A stretch of DNA of 64,000 bases from JAFAGO01 sp031987605 (GCA_031987605.1 DALZZF010000014.1:1-64000); one strand, 5' to 3'. Positions 43,166 to 52,537 are shown, counted from the first letter of the stretch. Numbers and translations: made by a program. The notes: generated from the sequence alone by a model not told the origin.

Positions 43166-43642
43166 TTATTGAGATACTTTCTCAAAATTATAGGTAATCT
43201 GTACGTTTTCTCCACCGGAAGGAATATTTTGCTGAAGGGTAAAAGAATTGTCTGTTTGTCCAACCAAATTCAGTACGTAACCAGAAAGATTTTGTTTTGC
43301 TTTTGTACCGCTTGCAATTTTTTTGAACTGAAACTGAGTACCACTCAAAACTTCAAATTTAATAGGCTGAGAAACCGAAGGGCAATCACCACCTCCATTT
43401 AGCGTATAAGTTCCGGTATAATTATTCGGTACTAATTTCCATGAACTTCCTACCCAACATTGGGCATCTGCACCTTCATCGAACGGTTTTACCTTGTAAT
43501 TTTTATCATAATTTACAGAAGTAATTTGCCAGTCTCCTTTTAGTTTCATAAACTCTGCACGATTGGCTTGTGCTGTTTTTGCAGTAGAACAGGATGTTAA
43601 AATCCCTGCACCCACAATTCCTGCTAACAATAATTTTTTCAT
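43166..43642 (-). CDS. Lipocalin-like putative lipoprotein
   Basis: The 158-residue protein has a lipobox (LTSC, Cys15). The body has the GDWQITSVNY and YTGTYTLNGGG pattern with a late NFEKVSQ, in keeping with small Bacteroidota lipocalin-family proteins. Assignment to the lipocalin fold is only by pattern. It may act in the envelope beside the OmpA-like lipoprotein 45 bp downstream. Confidence 0.65.
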   Translation of the reverse strand: MKKLLLAGIVGAGILTSCSTAKTAQANRAEFMKLKGDWQITSVNYDKNYKVKPFDEGADAQCWVGSSWKLVPNNYTGTYTLNGGGDCPSVSQPIKFEVLSGTQFQFKKIASGTKAKQNLSGYVLNLVGQTDNSFTLQQNIPSGGENVQITYNFEKVSQ

Positions 43643-43704
43643 AGCCTTAAAATAATTGATTTCTGTTTTATTATATAAAATTATGCCATTTTTATGAGAA
43701 TAAA

Positions 43705-43735
43705 AATAAAAGTCCGAATTTTTCGGACTTTTATT
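43705..43735 (-). terminator. Terminator of the subtilase gene
   Basis: A 14-bp perfect stem (43705-43718 with 43722-43735) with a 3-nt loop lies 24 bp after the subtilase stop codon. A/T runs flank both sides. Confidence 0.88.
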
Positions 43736-43758
43736 CTATTACTATATGAAGTTGCTTT

Positions 43759-45471
43759 TTATTTTACTGCTTTTTTGTGCTTCGTCTTTCTTTCAGCAGA
43801 TGTATTTTTGGAATGCTTATCTCCTTTATAGAAATTTGAATAGGCATATTCTGCGGCTTTTGCCACATCAATTACCCCTCCGGATTCTGCTAAAGCACCA
43901 AAAGTTTCAGCTGGATTGGCTGCAATTCCTGCTTTTCCGTTGGACACATTTGAACTTTTCACCAAGGATTCGATCACCTGTTCCGGCGTAAGATTTGGCA
44001 TATAAGCCAAAAGTACCGCTGCTGCACCTGCTACAACCGGCGAAGCCATGGATGTTCCCTGAAGATATTCATATTTTCCATCAGGAACGGTGGAGTAAAT
44101 TTTGTCTCCCGGCGCAAAAACATTCACCAGTTTTTTATTATAATTGGAGAATCCTGCGCGCAAATTATCATTATCATTTGTGCTTGCTCCAACTACAATC
44201 ATATTATTAATGAACGGTTTTTCATCAGTCACTTTATAATAATTTGTTGGGAAATAGGTATGTTCTGCCAAATCTTCATTATCGTTTCCGGCAGCTTTTA
44301 CCAAAAGAACTCCTTTTTCCTGAGCATATTTAAAAGCATCCCAAACGTGATTTTTCCCCGGAGAAACCGGTTTTCCAAAACTCATATTGAGAATTTTCGC
44401 TCCGTTGTCTACGGCATAACGAATGGCATTGGCTACATCTTTATCGCGTTCATCACCATCGGGAACTGCGCGAACGGTCATAATTTTGGCAACTTTATAG
44501 CCTACCCCATATTGTATTTCACTGTCGTGTGGTAAACCTGCAATAATTCCGGCAACGTGCGTTCCGTGTTGTGCATCAGGTCCTTCATAATGATTGTTTC
44601 CGTATGATTTTTCGGAATAATTGCTGTAATTATCTCCTACGATTTCTGCTCTTGGATCAAAATCTAAATTATATTGTTTTGTAGCCTGTGGCTCAAAATA
44701 ATCCAGAGCTTCTTTCATCTGACCGCTCATATATGTTTTCACTTCTTCTGGAGATTTTCCGGCAACGGCAGGATCTTTCACCAATTGTCCCAGAATCTGT
44801 GCGGAAATCGCTTCATCCTGAGTGGTTGGTTTTATGGCTGATACAGCTTCTTCGGTAAGGTTTTTCCCGTTCAGCAACTGTACCATTGACGGAATAATTC
44901 CGTTCAGGCGATTATAAAATTCATAACTCTGTTTTGCCTCAATGCTTTTTTTGCTGAAAATCTCTTTGGATTTCATGTACATTTCAAATTCTTCAGGCAT
45001 TTTGGCTTGGTTTGCCTTATTTTGTGTAGAATTTTCTCCTTCAAAAACAGGTTGGTATTGTTTCACAACGCGGGTTACTTCCATATTGTCTACATCAATA
45101 TCACCGTTTTTACCTCCGAGGAAATTCCATCCGTGAATATCATCAATATATCCGTTTCCGTCATCATCTTTACCGTTATTGGGAACTTCATTTGGGTTTT
45201 TCCACATATTTTTCACCAATCCCGGATGATCCACTTCCACACCGCTGTCTAAAACGCCAACGATTACTGATTTTGGTTTTAAATTTTTGGATTCGAGGAA
45301 TTGATAGGCCGCTTGCGTATTAACTCCGTAAACCTGATCTTTTGCAAAATTTTTGTGATACCAGGTCATTAAATCTTTGTCCTTCATCGGATCAAGTGCG
45401 GTTTCCGTGCTTTGGGAAAATGCAAAATTCAACCCTGACAAAAATACTGCGGCAATAATTAATTTTTTCAT
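43759..45471 (-). CDS. Secreted S8-family serine peptidase (subtilase)
   Basis: The 570-residue protein has a signal peptide (to about residue 19) and the catalytic triad Asp75 (VLDSGVEVDH), His302 (HGTHVAG) and Ser473 (GTSMASP), with oxyanion Asn395 in AAGNDN. About 225 residues separate Asp and His, far more than the roughly 30 in subtilisin. The insert is helical and has DDIHGWNFLGG and a Gln/Lys-rich stretch, which is typical of a Bacteroidota subtilase branch. There is no T9SS domain; the C terminus is basic. It overlaps the WbqC gene by 4 bp. Confidence 0.9.
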   Translation of the reverse strand: MKKLIIAAVFLSGLNFAFSQSTETALDPMKDKDLMTWYHKNFAKDQVYGVNTQAAYQFLESKNLKPKSVIVGVLDSGVEVDHPGLVKNMWKNPNEVPNNGKDDDGNGYIDDIHGWNFLGGKNGDIDVDNMEVTRVVKQYQPVFEGENSTQNKANQAKMPEEFEMYMKSKEIFSKKSIEAKQSYEFYNRLNGIIPSMVQLLNGKNLTEEAVSAIKPTTQDEAISAQILGQLVKDPAVAGKSPEEVKTYMSGQMKEALDYFEPQATKQYNLDFDPRAEIVGDNYSNYSEKSYGNNHYEGPDAQHGTHVAGIIAGLPHDSEIQYGVGYKVAKIMTVRAVPDGDERDKDVANAIRYAVDNGAKILNMSFGKPVSPGKNHVWDAFKYAQEKGVLLVKAAGNDNEDLAEHTYFPTNYYKVTDEKPFINNMIVVGASTNDNDNLRAGFSNYNKKLVNVFAPGDKIYSTVPDGKYEYLQGTSMASPVVAGAAAVLLAYMPNLTPEQVIESLVKSSNVSNGKAGIAANPAETFGALAESGGVIDVAKAAEYAYSNFYKGDKHSKNTSAERKTKHKKAVK

Positions 45472-46091
45472 TCTGATATTTTTGTTGAATTATTTTTTAA
45501 ATAGGTCATACTTTCCGGTCCTTTGTTACAAATAAGGTCGATTATGGAAAGATCTTCAATAAACCCAAGTTTATCGGAAAAGGTTTGATAGTATTCTTCT
45601 AACCCGAAATGTTTTGGAGATTTGGCTGAAAATTCCGTCCGAAAATCTTTGCTTTCCGGAATTTCCGAATATTCGGAATTCAAATGATATGCCTTTTCTG
45701 TTTTTAAAATTTTTAAAAGAATTTCCAAAGCATTCAGATTAAATTTCAGCAATGATTTTTCTGAAGATTCAAAAATTTGCCTGAGTTTATCTTCGTAAAA
45801 TTCAAAATAAGGCGAACTCTGATAAGCGTTTTTAATGGATTTCCAATGCAAAGCACGCCAGTTTTCGGCATCGGAAACTTCAATTTCTCGCATGACTCTT
45901 TTTCCGTTGTGATGGATGGGAATAATGAGCGAAAGTTTTCCGTTGGCACCATAAATATTGGCGCGGTTACGAAAAGTTTGTTTCGGAAAATGTTCGTATT
46001 GTTCCAGATTAACTTCAAATTCTTCATTCAGAAAAACCGAAAACCAGGAAACAGGCGGCAGATAAAATACCGGCAAAAGAATACTTGTCAT
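45468..46091 (-). CDS. WbqC-family protein
   Basis: The 207-residue protein matches the WbqC-like family: LPVFYLPPVSWFS start, FPKQTFRNRANIYGANG, LSLIIPI, and a C-terminal LSIIDLICNKGPESMTYL. The family has been proposed to work in glycan or lipid modification, without strong experimental proof. Its stop overlaps the start of the subtilase gene by 4 bp. It belongs downstream of lepB in the par-dapB-lepB order seen in this group, but a 323-bp repeat-bearing gap separates it from lepB. Confidence 0.82.
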   Translation of the reverse strand: MTSILLPVFYLPPVSWFSVFLNEEFEVNLEQYEHFPKQTFRNRANIYGANGKLSLIIPIHHNGKRVMREIEVSDAENWRALHWKSIKNAYQSSPYFEFYEDKLRQIFESSEKSLLKFNLNALEILLKILKTEKAYHLNSEYSEIPESKDFRTEFSAKSPKHFGLEEYYQTFSDKLGFIEDLSIIDLICNKGPESMTYLKNNSTKISE

Positions 46092-46149
46092 ACTGAAAAT
46101 TTATAATTCCTCGCAAAAAACTGTAAAATATTAAATTTAAAATCTGTCC

Positions 46150-46400
46150 ATAGGTTGTTCTTTTGTCTTGAAACAAAAGAACCAAAAGTTCAAGACTTGG
46201 AAACTTCGGCTAAAATTTTGAAGAATTTCCTAAAATCTCCAAACTCGGGCGGGAACAAAAATTCATCACATAAGAAAAGTTTTTGCCGCCACTCGAACAG
46301 TGGATATTTTTTTACGGAAATTTTTCAAAATTTATTAACGCCTTCATTTCCGAGGTCGGTTTAAAATTATTTTACAAAATTTTAACTTCCATACAAAAAG
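46150..46400. repeat. Repeat-derived intergenic block between wbqC and lepB
   Basis: The block contains TTCTTTTGTCTTGAAACAAAAGAA, a 24-bp inverted repeat (TTCTTTTGT with ACAAAAGAA) at 46158-46181, and a stretch that reads open in two plus-strand frames. I know closely similar text (KEPKVQDLETS and FTEIFQNLL) as a recurrent filler in related genomes. It should not be called a gene. Nothing else is seen in this 323-bp gap. Confidence 0.5.
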
Positions 46401-46414
46401 GCGAAAAGTCAAAT

Positions 46415-48097
46415 TTATTCCTCGGAATCTTTCTTTTTAAAGAGTTTCACCAAATATTCCCAACCGAAAAACACCACCAAAATCATAGCGGCAAGCCACC
46501 AGTAAGAATGTTTATCCGGATCGCCGGTATTGGTTGCTTTGAACATTCTTTCCCAACGGATTTTCTTGTCCGGTTGAAAGGAAGACATATCATCTTTGAA
46601 AACACCTTGAAGGCTCATCCATGTAAACATAGGCTTTCCGACAATATTTTCTTCAGGAACGAAACCAAAATAACGCGCATCCAAAGACGCATCACGGTTA
46701 TCCCCAATCATCATATAATAATTTTGTTGAACGGTATATTGGCGGGCCTCTTTTCCGTTGATATAAATTTTTCCGTTTTTATCTTCCAAATGATTGTGTT
46801 CGTATTCGGTGATAATCCAGCGATATTCCGGAAGTGTTTCTTTATTAATCGCTACTACATCACCTTTTTTCGGAATCCTTAAAGGACCATACCAATCCTG
46901 ATTCCAAGGTTTATTTACAGGAAAAATAGATTTTGCAGTATCAATTCTGGTTTGCGCCAAATCTTTATATTTAATATCCGGCTGATCTTTTTCTGCAATA
47001 TCTTCATGTACCGCAACGGTTTGAGGAAGGGCTTTTACTGCCTGAACTCTTTTATCGGTCAGCTGCATTAAATACACCGTGTTGGAAGGGTTTATTTTGT
47101 ATTTCTCACCAATATTTTCGCGGAAATAATCACTGTCGGTATTCAACTGAATGATGGAGATATAACCCTCTTTATTGTATAAATCCTGAATATCGATTTC
47201 GGAACCGGCCTCTACAAAAAATGCGTGCTGTTCTTCCTGATCGCCTAAAATCTGTTCCGGTTTTCCATTTACAAAAAGTTTTCCGGCACGGAATTCAATT
47301 ACATCACCACCAACTGCTACACATCTTTTAACATAAGGATCTTTACGATCGATGGCTTTATGCACGGAATCCTGAGGATAATTGAAAACAACAATATCAT
47401 TTTTTTGTACTTCTTCCCATCCCGGAAATCTGAAATACGGAAGTTTTACGGCTTCTGCATACGATTTTGGATCGTCTTTAGGATTTCCTTTTTCTCCCGT
47501 ATCAAAAATGGTTCCTTGTAAAAATGGAATTGCGAGAGGACGCATTGGCATTCTGTAGCCATAATTCAGTTTATTCACAAAAAGAAAATCTCCTACCAAA
47601 AGTGTTCGTTCCATGGAACCCGTCGGAATTCCAAACGGTTGAGTAATAAAGGTATGAATAATGGTCGCAAAAACGACGGCAAAAGTGATGGAACCAATGA
47701 AAGTATCTTTCTTTTTTTCGGTTTGTTCTTCACCGGGAAGCAGGAATTCTTCTTTTTCATTTACCACTTCGGCATCTTTACCATAATTCACAAAAGCCAG
47801 ATAAATAAAAGGCAGAATTACGGTTAATAGACGTTCTGTAAAACTTTTCTTCCCGAATTTATTCATCAGGAAAATGTGAAAAACCGACATCATAATCGGC
47901 CCGACAATCGGAAGATAAGACATGATTGCCCACCATTTCGGATTATCGGTTTCTTTAAGGATGAGGTAATAATTATAAAACGGCACAAACGCAAAAAACG
48001 GACTATAGCCCATTTTTTTGAATAGTTTCCATGTGGAAACGCCCATGAGTACCGATAAAATTAAAACGTAAAAAGTATAGGTAAGAAAATAATTCAT
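46415..48097 (-). CDS. lepB: Signal peptidase I, long Bacteroidota form
   Basis: LepB cleaves Sec and Tat signal peptides at the outer face of the inner membrane. The 560-residue protein has an N-terminal domain with three or four helices (about 1-105), then a transmembrane anchor (about 133-150) and the S26 catalytic core. The nucleophile is Ser161 (PTGSMERTL) and the general base is Lys257 (VKRCVAVGGD). Large insertions lie in the core, and GDNRDASLDARYFG (about 475) is box E. A C-terminal helix (about 530-550) precedes a Lys-rich end. It is 74 bp downstream of dapB. Confidence 0.95.
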   Translation of the reverse strand: MNYFLTYTFYVLILSVLMGVSTWKLFKKMGYSPFFAFVPFYNYYLILKETDNPKWWAIMSYLPIVGPIMMSVFHIFLMNKFGKKSFTERLLTVILPFIYLAFVNYGKDAEVVNEKEEFLLPGEEQTEKKKDTFIGSITFAVVFATIIHTFITQPFGIPTGSMERTLLVGDFLFVNKLNYGYRMPMRPLAIPFLQGTIFDTGEKGNPKDDPKSYAEAVKLPYFRFPGWEEVQKNDIVVFNYPQDSVHKAIDRKDPYVKRCVAVGGDVIEFRAGKLFVNGKPEQILGDQEEQHAFFVEAGSEIDIQDLYNKEGYISIIQLNTDSDYFRENIGEKYKINPSNTVYLMQLTDKRVQAVKALPQTVAVHEDIAEKDQPDIKYKDLAQTRIDTAKSIFPVNKPWNQDWYGPLRIPKKGDVVAINKETLPEYRWIITEYEHNHLEDKNGKIYINGKEARQYTVQQNYYMMIGDNRDASLDARYFGFVPEENIVGKPMFTWMSLQGVFKDDMSSFQPDKKIRWERMFKATNTGDPDKHSYWWLAAMILVVFFGWEYLVKLFKKKDSEE

Positions 48098-48171
48098 AAT
48101 GATTTCCGATTATTGGTTTCCTTTAAATGTATTTTTAAAGTATTAGTTTACAAAGCCTTTGTTTTGTTACA

Positions 48172-48876
48172 TCAATCCAGTCCCAAAACATCTTTCATGG
48201 TAAAATTACCGGTTTTGCCGATAATCCATTCGGCTGCGATTACGGCTCCGAGTGCAAAACCATTGCGGTTGAAAGCCGTATGTTTGATTTCGATTTCATC
48301 CACATCACTGTGGTAAAAAACACTGTGTGTTCCGGGAACTTCATCTTCACGAATGGCGAAAATTCCCAACTGATCGTCTTTGGTTTCCTCTAGTTTCCAG
48401 GCATTAAAACGGTCGTTGTTCTGAATAATTCCTTCTGCTAAAGTAATGGCCGTTCCACTTGGTGCATCTTTTTTATGGGTATGATGAATTTCTTCCAACT
48501 GCACATTATATTCTGGAAATGCCTTCATCATGTTTGCCAGTTTTTCGTTCAGTGCAAAAAACAAATTCACACCCAGACTGAAATTTGAACCATATAAAAA
48601 TGCAGTGTTATTTTCAACGGCAAGTTGTTCCGCCTGTGCTCTTTTTGCCAACCATCCGGTTGTACCGCACACTACGGGAATTTTATTTTCCAGACATTCT
48701 TTTATATTGCTGAAAGCGACTTCGGGTTGAGAAAACTCGATGGCTACATCTGCGCCGTTCAACGTTTCTTTGGTTGGTGTTTCATTAAGGCGTGCAACGA
48801 TTTCGTGATTTCTTTCGGTCGCAATTGCATCGATAATCTGCCCCATTTTTCCGTATCCTACTAATGCTATTTTCAT
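48172..48876 (-). CDS. dapB: 4-hydroxy-tetrahydrodipicolinate reductase
   Basis: DapB reduces dihydrodipicolinate in the lysine/diaminopimelate pathway that supplies peptidoglycan. The 234-residue protein has the dinucleotide motif GYGKMGQ (residues 7-13). It also has the catalytic EIHHTHKKDAPSGTA (about 130-145), with the proton-donor His and substrate Lys. The length is slightly short, as is usual in this group. The GCCCTTTCAGGGCT palindrome at 48918-48931 lies just upstream. Confidence 0.95.
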   Translation of the reverse strand: MKIALVGYGKMGQIIDAIATERNHEIVARLNETPTKETLNGADVAIEFSQPEVAFSNIKECLENKIPVVCGTTGWLAKRAQAEQLAVENNTAFLYGSNFSLGVNLFFALNEKLANMMKAFPEYNVQLEEIHHTHKKDAPSGTAITLAEGIIQNNDRFNAWKLEETKDDQLGIFAIREDEVPGTHSVFYHSDVDEIEIKHTAFNRNGFALGAVIAAEWIIGKTGNFTMKDVLGLD

Positions 48877-48917
48877 GATTTTATATTAAAGAAATTTGTT
48901 CTGTTGATTATTATGTC

Positions 48918-48931
48918 GCCCTTTCAGGGCT
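48918..48931. repeat. GCCCTTTCAGGGCT palindromic repeat (also at 105-118)
   Basis: The same 14-mer with matching flanks (C before, C after) occurs at 105-118, and its arms GCCCT/AGGGC are self-complementary. It resembles REP-type elements common in this group. It lies between DUF5683 and dapB. Confidence 0.5.
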
Positions 48932-48973
48932 CTCTTCTCTCGATTTCCGAATTATCAATGATGATAAAAAGCA

Positions 48974-49606
48974 TCAAAAACGAAAACTCAGACTGAGTCC
49001 GGCTTTCGTATTCTGCACTGCAAATTCATCATAAATTAAGGTGGGTTGCAGTGCCAGATCGGGATCATGACGGCCTTCATACAAATGCGCATCCACCACA
49101 GCATCTACAATATTCAGGACGTAAATTAATCCGGTAACGGCAATGGCATAATCGCGTTGTCTTTTGGCACGATCCTGAGAACGGCCTAATGCTTCAGCGG
49201 TTATTCCCGAAATATTCGAAAATTCGTGTGGCAATCCATTTAACTGCGCTACAAAGGCATTTCGATATCGTTTATACTGTTTTTCATTCCAAAGGGTAAT
49301 GCCAACTCCGGTCCCGATTGCTCCCCAAACAATCGGAATTTTCCAGTATTTTTTGTTGTAATACTGCCCTAATCCAGGTAAAACAGCAGAATACAATCCT
49401 GCCTTTGTAGGATTAAATTTTTGGATTGATTCAGCCGCATTGGAAACTTCAATATCCGAAATTATCTCCGCCTCTGATTTGGGAGTAACTGCGGAAACCG
49501 AATCTTTGGGATGATGTTCCACACGAATGGTATCACTTCCCGGATTAACCTGAGCGTGCAGCAAACCAATGCAAACGGTAAAAAGTATGGTGAAAAAAAA
49601 TTTCAT
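48974..49606 (-). CDS. DUF5683 domain protein
   Basis: The 210-residue protein has a signal peptide (to about residue 19) and a domain with SAVLPGLGQYYNKKYWKIPIVWGAIG (split by the membrane; about 75-100), which is DUF5683's most conserved motif. Two or three hydrophobic segments follow. Function unknown, but it is found between parB and dapB throughout Flavobacteriia. Its start overlaps the parB stop by one base (TAATG). Confidence 0.85.
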   Translation of the reverse strand: MKFFFTILFTVCIGLLHAQVNPGSDTIRVEHHPKDSVSAVTPKSEAEIISDIEVSNAAESIQKFNPTKAGLYSAVLPGLGQYYNKKYWKIPIVWGAIGTGVGITLWNEKQYKRYRNAFVAQLNGLPHEFSNISGITAEALGRSQDRAKRQRDYAIAVTGLIYVLNIVDAVVDAHLYEGRHDPDLALQPTLIYDEFAVQNTKAGLSLSFRF

Positions 49607-50499
49607 TAATGTTTGATATGGGCGAGGATATTTTCCAGTTCTTCCTCGTTTTTGAAATCCAGAATCAGTTTTCCTTTTTTTCCGTTGGAAGAAGTTTTGA
49701 TTTCCACTTTCACATCCAGACTGTCGGAAAGCGACTGCTGCACTTTTTTGTGATAATTGGAAAGCGATGAGCCGGTTGCCGTTTTTTTTGCGGTTCCTTT
49801 ATTTTTCAACTGTGCGGCTGCAGCTTCTGCCTGGCGTACGTTGAGTCCTTCTTTCAGTATTTTCTGGAATAAAAGATTTTGAAGTTCTGACTCTTCAATT
49901 CCGATAATGGCGCGACCGTGTCCGGCAGAAATTTCTCCGCTACGAATGGCGTTCTGAACATCCGGAGTTAAACGAAGCAAACGGATTGAATTGGTAATCG
50001 TACTTCTTTCCTTCCCGACTCTTTGGCTGAGATTTTCCTGCGTAAGACCAATTTCCTCGAGCAAACGCTGATAAGTAAGGGCAATTTCGATCGGGTCGAG
50101 ATCTTCGCGCTGGATATTTTCCACGAGTGCCATTTCCAGAAGTTCCTGATCGTTGACCAAACGAATATAAGCCGGAATGCTTGTTAATCCCGCAATTTTA
50201 CTCGCTCTGTAACGTCTTTCTCCGGAAATAATTTCAAACTTTTCTCCTTCTTTTCTTAAAGTAACCGGTTGGATTACACCAAGATTTTTGATGGATTGTG
50301 CCAGATCATTGAGTGCTTTTTCATCGAAATAGGTTCTGGGCTGTGTTGCGTTCGGATAAATATCTTCGATCGGAATTTCCACGATATTCCCAACAAATTT
50401 TTCTGCACCTGCATCGGTTGCCGAGTTGATGGAAGCCTTGGATTCTGCGCTTAGAATTGCGCCCAAACCACGCCCCATTGCTCTTTTTTTATCTTTCAT
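49606..50499 (-). CDS. parB: Chromosome-partitioning protein ParB
   Basis: ParB binds parS sites, loads SMC and works with ParA in chromosome segregation. The 297-residue protein contains the N-terminal CTPase motif with GERRYRAS, the KorB-like HTH (about 165-210, VGKERSTITNSIRLLRLT) and a C-terminal dimerisation domain. It lies 61 bp downstream of parA. No canonical parS sequence (TGTTTCACGTGAAACA) is seen in the window. Confidence 0.95.
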   Translation of the reverse strand: MKDKKRAMGRGLGAILSAESKASINSATDAGAEKFVGNIVEIPIEDIYPNATQPRTYFDEKALNDLAQSIKNLGVIQPVTLRKEGEKFEIISGERRYRASKIAGLTSIPAYIRLVNDQELLEMALVENIQREDLDPIEIALTYQRLLEEIGLTQENLSQRVGKERSTITNSIRLLRLTPDVQNAIRSGEISAGHGRAIIGIEESELQNLLFQKILKEGLNVRQAEAAAAQLKNKGTAKKTATGSSLSNYHKKVQQSLSDSLDVKVEIKTSSNGKKGKLILDFKNEEELENILAHIKH

Positions 50500-50560
50500 A
50501 AATCTTTTTAAAATAAGGGTTTAATAAGCCTCCTCATTAAACATTCGCTTTTCAGCATTT

Positions 50561-51334
50561 TTAATTTTTTACCAGATTTTCATTATTCAGCAGGACTTCT
50601 TCCGCTAACTGAAGATACTGGATTGCGCCTTTACTTTCTGCATCGTAGTTCAGGATACTTTCTCCAAAACTCGGTGCTTCACTCAGGCGGACATTTCTGC
50701 TGATGATCGTTTCAAAAACCATTTCCGGAAAATGAGAATTCACTTCTTCCACTACCTGATTGGAAAGGCGAAGTCTGCTGTCGAACATCGTAAGCAAAAG
50801 ACCTTCGATGTCCAGATTCGGATTATGAATTTTCTGAACGTTTTTAATGGTATTTAACAATTTACCCAATCCTTCCAACGCGAAATATTCACACTGGATC
50901 GGAATAATTACAGAATCGGAAGCGGTTAAGGCATTTACGGTAATAAGACCTAAACTTGGCGCACAATCGATGATGACGTAATCGTAATCCTCTTTTATGG
51001 ATTTCAATGCTTCTTTCAACATATACTCACGGCTTTCGCGATCCACAAGTTCAATTTCCGCCGCCACCAAATCAATATGAGAAGGAATAATGTCCAGATT
51101 GGGTGATGCGGTTTTTTTTACGCATTTTTTTGCATCAGCACTGTGCTCCAAAAGGTTATAGGTAGAAAAATCAACATCTTCAACCCCGAGTCCGGAAGTG
51201 GCATTCGCCTGCGGATCTGCATCAATAATCAGAACTTTTTTTTCCAAAACGCCCAATGCAGCAGCGAGGTTTACTGCCGTTGTGGTTTTTCCTACACCGC
51301 CTTTCTGATTGGCAATACCAATGATTTTCGCCAT
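50561..51334 (-). CDS. parA: Chromosome-partitioning ATPase ParA (Soj)
   Basis: This 257-residue P-loop ATPase drives ParB-origin complexes. The deviant Walker A is KGGVGKTT (residues 10-17), Walker A' is DADPQANAT and Walker B is VIIDCAPSLG. It lacks the N-terminal HTH of plasmid ParA, so it is the chromosomal type. It heads the parA-parB-DUF5683-dapB-lepB run. Inverted DnaA-box-like 9-mers lie about 110-140 bp upstream. Confidence 0.95.
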   Translation of the reverse strand: MAKIIGIANQKGGVGKTTTAVNLAAALGVLEKKVLIIDADPQANATSGLGVEDVDFSTYNLLEHSADAKKCVKKTASPNLDIIPSHIDLVAAEIELVDRESREYMLKEALKSIKEDYDYVIIDCAPSLGLITVNALTASDSVIIPIQCEYFALEGLGKLLNTIKNVQKIHNPNLDIEGLLLTMFDSRLRLSNQVVEEVNSHFPEMVFETIISRNVRLSEAPSFGESILNYDAESKGAIQYLQLAEEVLLNNENLVKN

Positions 51335-51442
51335 AATTTTGTTTTAATTCACAAAAATACATTTTTTTTGATTTTAAGTGTGATGCTGAAACCTGAACCG
51401 GCGTTAAAATACTGTTAATTAAACCATTATAAAATCAAAAAA

Positions 51443-51473
51443 TTATCCACAAATTTCGCAAACTTGTGGATAA
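51443..51473. promoter_or_regulatory. Inverted pair of DnaA-box-like 9-mers
   Basis: TTATCCACA (51443-51451) and its inverse TGTGGATAA (51465-51473) are separated by 13 bp. Both match the E. coli DnaA-box consensus exactly. They lie in the parA upstream region. This may be DnaA control of parA or part of an origin; the rest of an oriC (clustered boxes, AT-rich unwinding region) is not seen. Confidence 0.6.
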
Positions 51474-51502
51474 CTTAAAGATATTTTTTTGTTCCCTTTT
51501 TT

Positions 51503-52333
51503 TTATTCAAAAAGCATTGAAATCGGTATGGTAAAATAACTTCTCACAGGCTGACCGTTCACTTTTGCAGGCTCCCATTTTCCTTTGATTTTTTTAATGG
51601 TGGCTTCGGCTTCACGATTGAATCCAGTATCTTTTCCATTGGCTTTAATATTGGAAACCGTTCCGTCTTTTTCTACGATAAATACAATAGAAGTTGAAAT
51701 CTTATCTCCTGTTCCTTCAAAATCGGAAGTATCAAAATTTTGAACCACTTTACTTCTGAATGCATTAATTCCACCCGGAAATTTGGCATCGATATCAGGA
51801 TTGGCAACCGGATCGTTGTTCACCGGTTTTACAGAATCCACCACCACAGGCTTTACCGTGGAAATCCCAGGAACGCTACCGATTACAGGAGGTACATACT
51901 GAATAACAGGATCTTCTCCTTTTTTGTTTTCAAAACCACGAATGGCATTTTCGGATTCATCAATTGTGGCAGGTGCCGTTTCTTTTTTTGAATCTCTAAC
52001 CGGAGTGGGAATGCGGGATTCCACAGTGGTTAGATTTTCTGCTTTTGGCGGAATGACTGCAGCCGGAGGATCTTTTTCAAAAGTATCAACATTTGAAAGA
52101 TCTCCCTCTACAAATATTTTTGGCTTTTCTACCACTTCCGTTGCTTTAAAAGCATTTATCAACAAAGGCACTGCTGCTATTGTCGCAAAGAGCGAAACGC
52201 CAACAAACATTGCTTTTGTAAGCATACCATTGGCATCATTTCGCAGAGCATACGCGCCGTAGTTTTTGTTTCTGCCCTCGAAAAGAATTTCATTAAAACG
52301 AAATTCAGAATCATTTAGTAAATGTTTCATCAT
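51503..52333 (-). CDS. TonB-family energy transducer
   Basis: The 276-residue protein has a short cytosolic part with FEGRNKNYGAYALR (about 18-31), a transmembrane helix (about 43-63), a Pro-rich periplasmic spacer and a C-terminal TonB domain (about 185-275). The KFPGGINAFRSKV and IKGKWEPAKVNGQPVRSYFTIPI segments are conserved in Bacteroidota TonB proteins. It would couple the proton-motive force to TonB-dependent receptors. No exbB/exbD genes are adjacent. It is monocistronic. Confidence 0.9.
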   Translation of the reverse strand: MMKHLLNDSEFRFNEILFEGRNKNYGAYALRNDANGMLTKAMFVGVSLFATIAAVPLLINAFKATEVVEKPKIFVEGDLSNVDTFEKDPPAAVIPPKAENLTTVESRIPTPVRDSKKETAPATIDESENAIRGFENKKGEDPVIQYVPPVIGSVPGISTVKPVVVDSVKPVNNDPVANPDIDAKFPGGINAFRSKVVQNFDTSDFEGTGDKISTSIVFIVEKDGTVSNIKANGKDTGFNREAEATIKKIKGKWEPAKVNGQPVRSYFTIPISMLFE

Positions 52334-52385
52334 TAAAATCTTTTGGTTAGTAAAAAATAAAATTCAATGATGATTATTAGTTTTG

Positions 52386-52406
52386 TAACCCTTATCGATA
52401 AGTTAC
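52386..52406. promoter_or_regulatory. Near-perfect palindrome around ATCGAT upstream of the TonB gene
   Basis: The sequence GTAACCCTTATCGATAAGTTAC contains the perfect core CTTATCGATAAG and an outer GTAAC/GTTAC pairing. It lies about 55 bp upstream of the TonB start codon, where an operator or an RNA hairpin could form. No regulator is identified. Confidence 0.35.
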
Positions 52407-52492
52407 CAAATTGCAATCAAAACTTTTGCCAAAAAATTATTAGCGATTCAAAACATTTTAAAAATTATTATTAAAAACATAATTTAAAAACG

Positions 52493-52518
52493 AAAACCTC
52501 CCGAATTCAGGAGGTTTT
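52493..52518 (-). terminator. Terminator of purA
   Basis: A perfect 9-bp stem AAAACCTCC/GGAGGTTTT with an 8-nt loop lies 20 bp after the purA stop codon, followed on the minus strand by a short T-rich run. Confidence 0.85.
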
Positions 52519-52537
52519 GTGTATGGAAAAAATAAAT

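Noticed and set aside
46155..46882. Plus-strand open frames upstream of and across lepB
   Set aside because: They run over the intergenic repeat and antisense to lepB and match recurrent filler, not a protein family.
49606..51502. Plasmid-type partition module
   Set aside because: ParA lacks the plasmid-type N-terminal HTH and the surrounding genes (dapB, lepB, DUF5683) are the chromosomal arrangement of Flavobacteriia.
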